In this document: piece by piece, positions 1 through 7,902 of the stretch
Layout of the letters: every line of letters begins with the position of its first letter
Position numbering within the stretch: position 1 is the stretch's first letter
Origin: Streptomyces prunicolor NBRC 13075
Lineage (GTDB): Bacteria > Actinomycetota > Actinomycetes > Streptomycetales > Streptomycetaceae
Length of the DNA stretch: 64,000 bases
Assembly (NCBI RefSeq): GCF_000367365.1
Contig: NZ_BARF01000013.1
Location: forward strand, 1-64,000
Reading direction: 5' to 3'
Position numbers and translations under genes: made by a program
Notes under the pieces: model-generated
What the model was told of the DNA's origin: nothing
The model's database searches: none
The model's input: only the letters and a program-made list of their open reading frames with translations

Positions 1-221
1 AACGCGGCGACAAGAACCTCACCTTCCAGGGCGCGGCGGCCAAGTGCTTCGCGTCGGACGTGGCGATGGAGGTCACGGTCGACGCGGTCCAGCTCCTGGG
101 CGGCTACGGCTACACCCGCGACTACCCGGTCGAGCGCATGATGCGCGACGCGAAGATCACCCAGATCTACGAGGGCACGAACCAGGTCCAGCGCATCGTC
201 ATAGCCCGGAACCTCCCTTAG
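1..221 (+). CDS. Acyl-CoA dehydrogenase, C-terminal fragment
   Basis: The reading frame enters from outside the window and ends at the TAG at 219-221. The visible 72 residues are the C-terminal four-helix domain of an acyl-CoA dehydrogenase. They include the [20 protein letters not shown] segment, and [15 protein letters not shown] contains the YEGTNQ motif carrying the usual catalytic glutamate and FAD contacts. It would oxidise an acyl-CoA to the trans-2-enoyl-CoA with electron transfer flavoprotein. It lies 17 bp upstream of a 3-hydroxyacyl-CoA dehydrogenase on the same strand, which suggests a beta-oxidation-type operon. Substrate length cannot be judged from the fragment. Confidence 0.93.
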   Translation, partial: RGDKNLTFQGAAAKCFASDVAMEVTVDAVQLLGGYGYTRDYPVERMMRDAKITQIYEGTNQVQRIVIARNLP

Positions 222-238
222 ACGCAGAGGACTTCACC

Positions 239-1102
239 ATGGAAACCATCTCCCGTCTCGGTGTCGTCGGCTGTGGCCTGATGGGCTCCGGTATCGCCGA
301 AGTCGCCGCACGCGGTGGCCTCGACGTTCTCGTCGCGGAGACCACTCCTGAAGCCGCCGTCGCCGGCAGGCGCCGTATTACCGGCTCTCTCGACCGCGGA
401 GTCCGGCGCGGAAAACTCACCGAGGAGCTACGCGACCTCGCCCTGGCCCGGCTCTCGTTCACCCACGACCTCGGGGACATGGCGGACCGTCAGTTCGTCA
501 TCGAGGCCGTCGCCGAGAACCGGGACATCAAGACCAACGTCATCCGGACCCTGGACAAGGTCGTCGCCGATCCGGACGCGGTCCTGGCCACCAATACCTC
601 TTCGTTGCCCATCGTCGATCTCTCCGTCGCCACCGAGCGCCCCGGGCAGGTCATCGGGATGCACTTCTTCAATCCCGTTCCGGTCCAGCAGCTGGTCGAG
701 CTGATCCCCGCGCTCACCACGAGTGCGGACACTCTGGACCGTACGCGTCGCTTCGCGACCGAGCAGCTCGGCAAGGTGACCGTCCAGGCCCCGGACCGCT
801 CGGGCTTCGTGGTCAACGCCCTGCTGGTGCCGTATCTGCTCGCCGCGGTGCGGATGGTCGCGGCCGGTTCGGCGAGCGCCGAGGACATCGACCGCGGGAT
901 GGAGCTCGGTTGCGCGCACCCCATGGGGCCGCTGCGGCTGCTGGATCTCGTCGGCCTGGACACCGTCGAGTCCATCGCCGACACGCTGTACGAGGAGTAC
1001 AAGGAGCCGCTGTACGCGCCTCCCGCGCTCTTGCGCCGCATGGTCGCTGCCGGGCATTTGGGGCGCAAGAGCGGTCGTGGGTTCTACGGGTACGCGAGCT
1101 GA
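239..1102 (+). CDS. 3-hydroxyacyl-CoA dehydrogenase (FadB2/Hbd family)
   Basis: This 287-residue protein is a stand-alone NAD-dependent 3-hydroxyacyl-CoA dehydrogenase, the normal length for the short bacterial form. The Rossmann motif GCGLMGSG is at residues 11-18. NTSS at 119-122 and the catalytic-histidine motif HFFNP (His142) follow. The C-terminal helical domain ends in a LGRKSGRGFYGY motif. It converts (3S)-hydroxyacyl-CoA to 3-ketoacyl-CoA. The ATG at 239 is chosen because the family motif starts immediately after it; an in-frame extension upstream would overlap the acyl-CoA dehydrogenase. The adjacency argues for a shared beta-oxidation role such as acetoacyl/butyryl-CoA or branched-chain degradation. 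Confidence 0.93.
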   Translation: METISRLGVVGCGLMGSGIAEVAARGGLDVLVAETTPEAAVAGRRRITGSLDRGVRRGKLTEELRDLALARLSFTHDLGDMADRQFVIEAVAENRDIKTNVIRTLDKVVADPDAVLATNTSSLPIVDLSVATERPGQVIGMHFFNPVPVQQLVELIPALTTSADTLDRTRRFATEQLGKVTVQAPDRSGFVVNALLVPYLLAAVRMVAAGSASAEDIDRGMELGCAHPMGPLRLLDLVGLDTVESIADTLYEEYKEPLYAPPALLRRMVAAGHLGRKSGRGFYGYAS

Positions 1103-1169
1103 TCCATCGGTGATTCGGGCAGGAGCTGTTCGGCCCAGAGACGCTTGCCGGTGATGGTGTAGCTGGCAC

Positions 1170-2039
1170 TCACCGAAGTCCGGACAGCACCTGCGCTGCC
1201 GTGTTCGCCATGCCGAGAGCGTTCGGGTGGATGGGCGCCGCGTCCTGGACGTCCAGGAGGCCCTCGACCCAGCGGGTGCCGGCCGCTTGGCAGAGATCGT
1301 GGCCGACGCCGGAGCTGTACGTGTCGACGAACTCGGCGCCGTTGGCGGCGGCTTGGGCGGAGAGCAGTTGGTTCAGCCGCTGTTCGATGCCGTTCAGGTA
1401 CGGCACGTCGCCGGTCGCGACGGGAACGTCCACCGCGCACTTCGACTTGGTGTCGGGCAGCAGATCCGGGTAGCCGACGACGGCCACCCGTGCCTGCGGG
1501 GAGCGCTGGTGGATCCCCTGGATCACGGCTCCGACCTTCGGCGCGGTCTCGTTGAGCTTTTGGAGAATCTGGTCGGTGCCGCCGCTGTCGTAGTTCTTCT
1601 CGCAGGGTGCGCCCGTGGGGTCGGAAAAGCTGAGCACGACGCAGGTGACGACAATTCCTGCGAATCCGGCGTCATTCCCGCCGATCGTGAGCGTGACCAG
1701 TCCCGTATCGGACGTCAACGCGTCGAATTGCGGCGCGATGCCGAGCTGGCGGCCCGTCATGTCGTTCGTCACCGCGCCGCTGCAACTGACGTCCATGAAG
1801 GCCGTGGGGGCGGCCGCCCGGGCCACCAGCGAAGGGTAGTTGTGGTCGGAACGGGCGCATATCCCCGAGTCGTCGACCGTCTGCGGGATGCCGGGCCCGG
1901 CCACGTAGGAATCACCCAGTGCGACATAGGCACCGACGGTCGGCGTGGCCGCCGCGGGCCCGGACGCGGCGACCGAGAGGGCCACGACAATTCCGGTGGC
2001 GGCAGCGGTCCGTAATCGTAAGGGCGTTTTCAGGCGCAC
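1170..2039 (-). CDS. Secreted SGNH-family lipase/esterase
   Basis: A 289-residue exported hydrolase with a Sec-type signal peptide (basic MRLKTPLRLR, hydrophobic stretch, cleavage likely after an Ala-X-Ala near residue 31). The GDSY block has nucleophile Ser44, the GGND block spans 120-123 and the HPN block has His271: these are SGNH blocks I, III and V. Six cysteines (61, 86, 133, 146, 201, 250) fit the three-disulfide pattern of Streptomyces extracellular lipases of the SCO1725/S. rimosus type. It hydrolyses ester bonds of lipids outside the cell. It stands alone on the minus strand, converging with the hydroxyacyl-CoA dehydrogenase gene and having its own promoter-like region. Confidence 0.9.
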   Translation of the reverse strand: MRLKTPLRLRTAAATGIVVALSVAASGPAAATPTVGAYVALGDSYVAGPGIPQTVDDSGICARSDHNYPSLVARAAAPTAFMDVSCSGAVTNDMTGRQLGIAPQFDALTSDTGLVTLTIGGNDAGFAGIVVTCVVLSFSDPTGAPCEKNYDSGGTDQILQKLNETAPKVGAVIQGIHQRSPQARVAVVGYPDLLPDTKSKCAVDVPVATGDVPYLNGIEQRLNQLLSAQAAANGAEFVDTYSSGVGHDLCQAAGTRWVEGLLDVQDAAPIHPNALGMANTAAQVLSGLR

Positions 2040-2070
2040 AACTCATCTCCTTCGATGAAGTTGTGCGGGA

Positions 2071-2098
2071 TGTTTCTACCGCCCGGTAACCATGTCAA
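2071..2098 (-). promoter_or_regulatory. Promoter/operator of the SGNH lipase gene
   Basis: On the minus strand a perfect TTGACA (2098-2093) is followed after 17 bp by AAACAT. The hyphenated inverted repeat TACCGGGCGGTA (2088-2077) sits between the two boxes. The dyad resembles TetR-type operators seen near fatty-acid genes. The promoter would read into the lipase start at 2039. The binding protein is not identifiable in the window. Confidence 0.4.
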
Positions 2099-2145
2099 TG
2101 ACGACGTCGGAATTATTGCTCCGCGCACAAAGACAGCAGACGCTT

Positions 2146-3696
2146 TTATACGTCCGGTGCTGCCGAGGCCGCCTGGTGTGAGAACCGCCGCGCGACCTCG
2201 CGGCGGTCGACCTTCCCCGAGGCCGTCAGTGGCAGCTTGTCGTAGACGGTCCAGCGCTCGGGGACGGCGTAGTCGGGGAGCCGCTGTGCGAGGTGGTCGC
2301 GGGCCGCGCGCTCGTCGAAGAGAGTGTCCGGGCGGGGCTCGACGGCCGCGGCCACCCGCTGTTGCAGGACCGGGTCGTCGATACCGAACACCACCACCTG
2401 ACCGACGTCGGGACGCTGGGCGATGCACGACTCGACGAAGGACGGCAGGATCTTCTCGCCGCCCCGGTTGATCACGTCGTCGACCCGCCCGGTGAGCCAC
2501 AGCAGGCCCTCGTCGTCGAGATAGCCGAGGTCTCCGGTGCGGAGCCACTCACCCTTGAACTTCTTTTCGGTGAGCCCGGGTTGACGCCAGTAGCCGGTCA
2601 TCCGGGTGGGACCGGACACCCACACCTCGCCGGTCACCCCCGGGGACTGCCGACGGCCCTGCCCGTCCACGACCTTGAGTTGTACGCGTGGCGCCGGCAG
2701 GCCGACCGACTCGCCCTTGGACGCGACGAGTTCGTGCGGCAGGAAACTGACGATCGAGGTGAACTCACTCAGCCCGTAGGCGTGGGTGAGTCGCAAGTGC
2801 GGCCATCGGCCGAGGAGTTCATCGATCCACGCCGCGGGCATCGGGCTGCCGCCGAAGAAGAGTTTCGAGGCGGGGCCGTAGATGTGCTCGGCCTCCTCGG
2901 ACATCATGAGCATGCGCAGGATGCTCGGGACCGCGGCGAGGAAGGTGACCGGGCGTTCCCGCAGTTCGGCGATCGCGTCGGCCGTACGGTACTTCGTCAG
3001 CAGATGGGTGCAGCCGCCGACGAGGAGCATGTGCCCGAACTGGTCGTTGAATCCCGTGTTGTGGAAGATCGGTACGAGGACCAGCGTGCTGTCGTCCTGG
3101 GTGCTCCCGTGGAACTCGGCGACCGCGAGGGCGCCCTTGAACAGGGCCTCGTGACTCAGCATCGCGCCCTTGGGGACGCCCGTCGTCCCGGACGTGAAGC
3201 TGATGAGGGCGAGGTCACCGGGGCTCGGCGCGTCCGGAAGGGCAGGGGCCGCAGGCTCGGCCGACTCGTCGGCCCGGCGGAGCAGCTCGCCGAGCTCGAT
3301 CACCTCACGGTCCGACTGCGCGCTGCCCCGCACGAGTTCGGCGGTGGAGGCGTCGTGGAGGACGGCCTTCGCCTCGACCAGTTCGCACTGGTCGCTCAAC
3401 TGCCCTGGGTTCAGGCGGTTGTTGGCCGGGGCCACGATGACGCCCAGGCGCAGGCACGCGAGGTACGCCACGACCCAGGCCACGCTGTTCCGGCCGATGA
3501 GGACGACCCGGTCGCCCTTGCCCACGCCGCGCGCCGCCAGTGTTACGGCGACGCGGTCGACGCCGGTGTCCAGTTCGGCGTAGGTGAGCTGCTCTGCCCC
3601 ATGGCGCAGGGCCACTCGGTCCGGACTCTCGCGTGCCCAGCCGCGCAAGGCCGCCGGCAGCGTCCGCACCGGCTCGCTCCGATTCTCTGTCTGCAT
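2146..3696 (-). CDS. AMP-forming acyl-CoA synthetase (long-chain/aryl acid CoA ligase family)
   Basis: This 516-residue ANL-superfamily enzyme would activate a carboxylic acid to its CoA thioester via an acyl-adenylate. The P-loop-like SFTSGTTGVPKGAML motif lies near residue 165. Then come the adenine-binding YGLSEFTS, the TGDLGYLDDEGLLWLTGR hinge with VINRGGEKI, and the catalytic lysine motif LTASGKVDR near the C-terminus. The ATG at 3696 starts the recognisable N-terminus; longer upstream in-frame sequence is arginine/proline-rich noncoding-like and would run into the previous gene. It is the last gene of the minus-strand operon that starts at 14200, 19 bp after the saccharopine-dehydrogenase-like gene. 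It probably activates the acid left after the amine has been removed, which is an inference. Confidence 0.92.
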   Translation of the reverse strand: MQTENRSEPVRTLPAALRGWARESPDRVALRHGAEQLTYAELDTGVDRVAVTLAARGVGKGDRVVLIGRNSVAWVVAYLACLRLGVIVAPANNRLNPGQLSDQCELVEAKAVLHDASTAELVRGSAQSDREVIELGELLRRADESAEPAAPALPDAPSPGDLALISFTSGTTGVPKGAMLSHEALFKGALAVAEFHGSTQDDSTLVLVPIFHNTGFNDQFGHMLLVGGCTHLLTKYRTADAIAELRERPVTFLAAVPSILRMLMMSEEAEHIYGPASKLFFGGSPMPAAWIDELLGRWPHLRLTHAYGLSEFTSIVSFLPHELVASKGESVGLPAPRVQLKVVDGQGRRQSPGVTGEVWVSGPTRMTGYWRQPGLTEKKFKGEWLRTGDLGYLDDEGLLWLTGRVDDVINRGGEKILPSFVESCIAQRPDVGQVVVFGIDDPVLQQRVAAAVEPRPDTLFDERAARDHLAQRLPDYAVPERWTVYDKLPLTASGKVDRREVARRFSHQAASAAPDV

Positions 3697-3715
3697 GATG
3701 GCGGCAACCTTTGAA

Positions 3716-4864
3716 CTAGGCCGCGGGCGTGGGCTGCACGCGCGTGATGCGGGAGCCCTCGCCGGCGAGGGACACAAGGATGTCTTCGTACAGCGGCAGT
3801 GCGACGTCCCAGCGCAGTGCCTCGGGTCCCCAGGCGCCCGGCAGGGCACCATGGTCCAGGAGCACGACCGCCGCCACGGCGGCGCCGAGTCCGGTGGTAC
3901 GCGACATCGGGGCGTCGTCGGTGATCGCGAGGGAGCCGAGGACCTCCTGGCCCGCCAGGGCCTGGACGAGGACCGCCGAGGAGGCGCTGGGCTGCTTCTC
4001 GGGCTTGCGGTTGTAGCGGGCCCACATCAGCTTCCACAGGAACTCGGCGGGCTCCACCTGCGTGCCGTCGATGTCGACCGTGACGTCGGTGTGGCCGAAG
4101 CCGATCCGGCCGAGCGTTGAGAAGGCGGCGTTGGCCCAGGCGGGCCGCAGCGTGCCCTTGCAGCTCGCGTACGTCAGCTGCGGGTAGTGCCGGGACAGCG
4201 TGACCGGTTCGGGGTGGGCGGTGTCGTAGGCCTCGATGACACCGTGCGGCTCGGGGAACGCGTACGACGCGGCGGTCGACGGTACGAAGCCGGCCGACTG
4301 CTCCCACTTCCCCTCCCGGTAGACGGGGCAGGTGCTCACGGCCATGTGCAGCATGTGCCGCAGCGGGGCGAGACCGCCCGGGTCGCTCTCGTGGACGAGC
4401 CAGACGACCTGGACGCCGTCGGCGGTGGGGTGGGCGTCCAGCAGGCGGCTGGCCATCCAGTTGGAGACGCCGGGGGAGAGGCCCGCACCGGTGATGAGAG
4501 GCAGACCCGCTTTCTTCGCCTCGTCGTCCAGGGCCAGGATGGCCTCGGTACCCTCGACGTCGTCGCAGATGTCGACGTAGGCGGCGCCGGCGGCCAGCGC
4601 GGCGCGCGCCACGGCGTCGGAACCGGCGAAGAAGGGGCCCGTGAGGTTGACGACGGCGTCGACTCCCGTCAGGTCCACCTCGCCCTTCGACACGTCGGCG
4701 ATCCGCCCGGTCACCCGCTCCGGTGCCAGCGATTCCGCGTGCCTGACCGCTTCCTCGGACCGGTCCAGGGCCACGAACTGTGTGTCGGGGAGCCGGTCGA
4801 GCAGGATGCCGAGAGCGCTGCGGCCCATCTGTCCCAGCCCGACCACCGCGACGGTGCGGGTCAT
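3716..4864 (-). CDS. Saccharopine dehydrogenase-like NAD(P)-binding oxidoreductase
   Basis: A 382-residue protein of the saccharopine dehydrogenase NADP-binding family. The N-terminal VAVVGLGQMGRSA is a GxGxxG dinucleotide fold, followed by VALDRSEEAV and the DAVVNLTGPFF segment typical of Lys9-like enzymes. The GAGLSPGVSNWMA region resembles the substrate domain hinge. Such enzymes reversibly condense or cleave an amino acid and an aldehyde or keto acid through a secondary amine. Here a role in cleaving or reducing an imine or secondary amine is plausible. The ATG at 4864 follows an AAGGAGACACAC ribosome site. It lies 65 bp downstream of the DapB-like gene. The actual substrate is unknown. 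Confidence 0.8.
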   Translation of the reverse strand: MTRTVAVVGLGQMGRSALGILLDRLPDTQFVALDRSEEAVRHAESLAPERVTGRIADVSKGEVDLTGVDAVVNLTGPFFAGSDAVARAALAAGAAYVDICDDVEGTEAILALDDEAKKAGLPLITGAGLSPGVSNWMASRLLDAHPTADGVQVVWLVHESDPGGLAPLRHMLHMAVSTCPVYREGKWEQSAGFVPSTAASYAFPEPHGVIEAYDTAHPEPVTLSRHYPQLTYASCKGTLRPAWANAAFSTLGRIGFGHTDVTVDIDGTQVEPAEFLWKLMWARYNRKPEKQPSASSAVLVQALAGQEVLGSLAITDDAPMSRTTGLGAAVAAVVLLDHGALPGAWGPEALRWDVALPLYEDILVSLAGEGSRITRVQPTPAA

Positions 4865-4929
4865 GTGTGTCTCCTTCGATTTCGATGCAGTGGATGTCCG
4901 TGCCGGTGCGGCTGTGTGTCGGCTGCTCG

Positions 4930-5967
4930 TTACGCGAGAGCGCCGGGGGTGACGTAGTTGTGCATCGGCAGCGCCCGGTACCGGAGCGGGGGCAGTTGGT
5001 CCGGGGTCACGAAGCCGGCCGGGGCGTTGATGACGTCCGGGACGCGGTTCACCCACTGCGTACAGGTCGTCGTGTAGCTGGGCACCGGGCCGTTGTCGAG
5101 ATAGAGGTCGGGCTCGCCCTTGACGACCCACCTGTTCATGTCGCTCTCGCCCTCACCGAAGACATAGCCCGACATCTCGAAGGTGAAGGTGGGCCCCTCG
5201 ACAGTGGTCATCACGTCGATGTCCGCGTAGCCGATCACCGTCCCCTTGGAGAGGGTTACGCCGATGCTGTTGGAGTACCGGTCCTCGTCCGCGACGACGG
5301 GGCTGATCTCGGTCTTCCACTCCTTGGGAGTCAGGCCGGTGGCCTGCGCCAGTGCCGAGAGCAGGTTGCCGCCGAAGGTCGGCGGGCGGTGTTCGGACGC
5401 CATGGACTCCTGGAACTGCTCCAGGGTCTCTCCGACGTGTTTGCTCTGGATGATGGCGGCGCCGTATTCGTCGGCGTTCCAAGTGGCCTTTCCGTAGACC
5501 GAGTTGATGCGGTGCGCGCTGCCCAGGAGGGCGCTGACCTGGTGGAGCCAGAAGGAGTCCTGGTGGCCGGAGCCGGTGATCGTCACACCGTTCCGCTTGG
5601 CCAGCGCGTCCAGTTCGGCGGCGATGCCGGGGGAGGAGGACCAGGGATAGAGGGATTCCTCGGAAATCGTCACCACGTTCGCGCCGCTGCGGACGCACAG
5701 CGCCAACTGGTCCTTGATCTCCGGCAGGAAGCTCTGCGTCGCGTGCAGGACGACATCCGGCCTGCGGGTGGCCAGCACCTGTTCCGCGTCCGCCTCGATC
5801 GGGACGTTGAGCCGGCCGATTCCGGCGAACTCCCCGAGATCGCGGCCGACTTTATCGGGATTCCGCGCGATGGCGCCGACGATCTCGACGCCCTTCTCGG
5901 TCATGAGCCTGGTCGCCAGGGCACCCATGGCGCCGGCGCCGTACACGACCGCTCGAATTCTCCGCAT
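4930..5967 (-). CDS. DapB-like / 2,4-diaminopentanoate dehydrogenase-like amine dehydrogenase
   Basis: 345 residues with an N-terminal dinucleotide fold (VVYGAGAMGALATRLM) and the dihydrodipicolinate-reductase-like layout. The VVLHATQSF segment comes after the nucleotide fold, followed by NVVTISEESLYPW and the GSGHQDSFWLHQ signature found in the 2,4-diaminopentanoate dehydrogenase/NAD(P)H-dependent amine dehydrogenase group. That family oxidatively deaminates amines of amino acids with NAD(P)+. The length matches that group rather than true DapB (about 250 residues), and no lysine-biosynthesis neighbours are present. It belongs to the amine-associated operon, downstream of the MDR reductase by 49 bp. 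The call to family is good, but the substrate is inferred only. Confidence 0.82.
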   Translation of the reverse strand: MRRIRAVVYGAGAMGALATRLMTEKGVEIVGAIARNPDKVGRDLGEFAGIGRLNVPIEADAEQVLATRRPDVVLHATQSFLPEIKDQLALCVRSGANVVTISEESLYPWSSSPGIAAELDALAKRNGVTITGSGHQDSFWLHQVSALLGSAHRINSVYGKATWNADEYGAAIIQSKHVGETLEQFQESMASEHRPPTFGGNLLSALAQATGLTPKEWKTEISPVVADEDRYSNSIGVTLSKGTVIGYADIDVMTTVEGPTFTFEMSGYVFGEGESDMNRWVVKGEPDLYLDNGPVPSYTTTCTQWVNRVPDVINAPAGFVTPDQLPPLRYRALPMHNYVTPGALA

Positions 5968-6016
5968 GCCGAACTCCTTGGGAATACCGGGTATTTCAGG
6001 GGGACATCAAAGGGAT

Positions 6017-7027
6017 TCAGTGCGCGAGACGCACGAGCATCTTTCCGAGGTTGGCACCCCGGAAGACATCGAGAAGTGCGTCCACGGCGTTTTCGAGACC
6101 GTCTACGTAGGTCTCCTGATATGTCAGCCGGCCGTTCGCCAGCCATTCGGCGGCCCGTGCCTGGAATTCCCCGGCCAGGTCGTCGTTGTCGTACACGATG
6201 AATCCCTGGAGCTTCAGCCGTCGCACGATGGCGAGTCCCAGATTGCGCGGCCCGTGGATCGCGCTGTCGTCGTTGTACGACGCGATGGAGCCGCACAGGG
6301 CGAGCCGGCCGAAGTCCCGCATGTGGGTGAGCGCGCCTTCGAGGTGCTTGCCGCCGACGTTGTCGAAGTAGACGTCGATGCCCTGCGGGGCGTGCCGGGC
6401 GAGTTGTTCGGCGACCGGTCCGTCGTGGTAGTCGAAGGCGGCGTCGAAGCCGAGTTCGTCCAGGAGGTAGCGGACCTTCGCCGGGGATCCCGCCGAGCCG
6501 ATGACCCTCGCTGCACCTAGGTTCTGGGCGATCTGGCCGACCGCGCTGCCCACCGCGCCCGCGGCCCCGGAGACGAAGACGATGTCGCCCGGCTCCAGTT
6601 CGGCGACACGCACCAGGCCCGTGTACGCGGTGAGGCCGGTCATGCCCAGCACCCCGAGGTAGGCCGAAGCGGGCGCGCGGCCGGTGTCGATCGACGTGGC
6701 CCGTACGGCATCGACCACGGCGTGCTCGCGCCAGCCGTAGTCGTGGACGACCATGTCGCCCACCGTGAACGCGTCGTCGGAGGACTTGATCACCTCACCG
6801 ACGGCCCCGCCCTCAAGGGGCGCGTCGACCGCGAAGGGCGGGACGTAGGACTTGCCCGCGTTCATCCGGCCCCGCATGTACGGGTCGACCGACATGACGG
6901 TGTTGCGGACGAGGAGCTGCCCGGGGCCGGGATCCGGCAGTTCGGTCTCGACCAGGCGGAAGTCGTCGTGGGTGGGCCAGCCGGCCGGCCGGGAGGCCAG
7001 CTGGATCTCACGGGTCACGAAGGTCAT
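6017..7027 (-). CDS. NADP-dependent MDR oxidoreductase (CurA/PTGR-like double-bond reductase)
   Basis: A 336-residue zinc-free medium-chain reductase. VDPYMRGRMN near residue 50 and VFVSGAAGAVGSAVGQIAQ (about 145-165) are the hallmarks of the leukotriene B4 12-hydroxydehydrogenase/curcumin reductase branch, as is DVYFDNVGG. Members reduce alpha,beta-unsaturated carbonyls with NADPH. There are no structural zinc cysteines. Its ATG at 7027 overlaps the stop of the imine-reductase-like gene by four bases (ATGA), so the two are probably translationally coupled. In this operon it may reduce an enone or enoyl intermediate, but that is inference. Confidence 0.88.
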   Translation of the reverse strand: MTFVTREIQLASRPAGWPTHDDFRLVETELPDPGPGQLLVRNTVMSVDPYMRGRMNAGKSYVPPFAVDAPLEGGAVGEVIKSSDDAFTVGDMVVHDYGWREHAVVDAVRATSIDTGRAPASAYLGVLGMTGLTAYTGLVRVAELEPGDIVFVSGAAGAVGSAVGQIAQNLGAARVIGSAGSPAKVRYLLDELGFDAAFDYHDGPVAEQLARHAPQGIDVYFDNVGGKHLEGALTHMRDFGRLALCGSIASYNDDSAIHGPRNLGLAIVRRLKLQGFIVYDNDDLAGEFQARAAEWLANGRLTYQETYVDGLENAVDALLDVFRGANLGKMLVRLAH

Positions 7028-7902
7028 CCGGCCCTCCCGAGGACCTCATGGGTGACGGCCAGCGACCGGTCACCGAGCCCGGCGGCCTGCGCCGCCCGGA
7101 GGTTCGCGAGGAATCCGGCGCCGATGTGGGCGGGCTGCCCGATCGCGCGGGTGGTGTCGGTGATCAGGGCCATCGCCGCCTCGTAGGTGTCGACGGTGGC
7201 CTGATCGGTCTCGTAGGCACCGGACATGATCTGTTCCGCGCCCTCCCGGATCTCCGTACGGAGCAGATCGAGCCACCGCAGCGCGTGTACGGCGAGCCGG
7301 TCCGCCGGAACACCGTGGTGGGAGGCGTAGGCGCTCGCCTCGTAGAAGGCACCGAGGGCGGTGCAGAAGAAACTGCCCGTGGCGGCGGTGTCGATGACAT
7401 TCGCCTCGTGGATGGCCTCCGAGGTGTGGACCGTTCCCGCACCCATCGCGGCGAGGACGTCGCGGTACCTGTGCCAGGCGGCCTCGGGGCCGGAGACCAG
7501 GATGTCCGCCGTGGTGCCGACGTCCTTGGGGTACGCCAGAACCGCCCCGTCCAGATAGGTCATGCCCGTGGACGCGAAGGCCTTCTCCATGTCCGCCGCC
7601 GCGGCGGCATCCCCGGTGGTGAGGTTGAGGAACACCGTTCCGGCAGCCGCGCATCCCGGGGCCACCGACGTCACGACCTCCTCGACCGCCCGGTAGTCGG
7701 ACAGCACGGCGACCGTCACTTCTCCCCAGGCAACGGCCTCACTCGGCGTCCATACCGTCCGGGCGCCCTGGTCCGCGAGTGCCACGCACTTGGCCGGGGT
7801 GCGGTTCCACACGGCCACGTCGTGTCCGGCGTCGAGGAATGCCTTCGCCACCGCCGATCCCATGAGGCCCATGCCGAGCACGCTCACCCGTGTCGCGGTC
7901 AC
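7024..7902 (-). CDS. Imine reductase-like NAD(P)-dependent dehydrogenase (beta-hydroxyacid dehydrogenase fold)
   Basis: 292 residues from a GTG start at 7902. The N-terminal VSVLGMGLMGSAVAKAF Rossmann motif, VWNRTPAK and FLNLTTGD resemble 3-hydroxyisobutyrate dehydrogenases. However, the TYLDGAVLAYPKDVG segment and the all-helical C-terminal half match the imine reductase/reductive aminase branch. The catalytic lysine of beta-hydroxyacid dehydrogenases is replaced by Asp171 in EANVIDTAATGS, which is a usual imine-reductase state. GTG overlaps the stop of the aldehyde dehydrogenase as GTGA (7899-7902), fixing the start. It could interconvert an imine and an amine in the pathway. A plain hydroxyacid dehydrogenase role is the alternative. 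Confidence 0.8.
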   Translation of the reverse strand: MTATRVSVLGMGLMGSAVAKAFLDAGHDVAVWNRTPAKCVALADQGARTVWTPSEAVAWGEVTVAVLSDYRAVEEVVTSVAPGCAAAGTVFLNLTTGDAAAAADMEKAFASTGMTYLDGAVLAYPKDVGTTADILVSGPEAAWHRYRDVLAAMGAGTVHTSEAIHEANVIDTAATGSFFCTALGAFYEASAYASHHGVPADRLAVHALRWLDLLRTEIREGAEQIMSGAYETDQATVDTYEAAMALITDTTRAIGQPAHIGAGFLANLRAAQAAGLGDRSLAVTHEVLGRAG

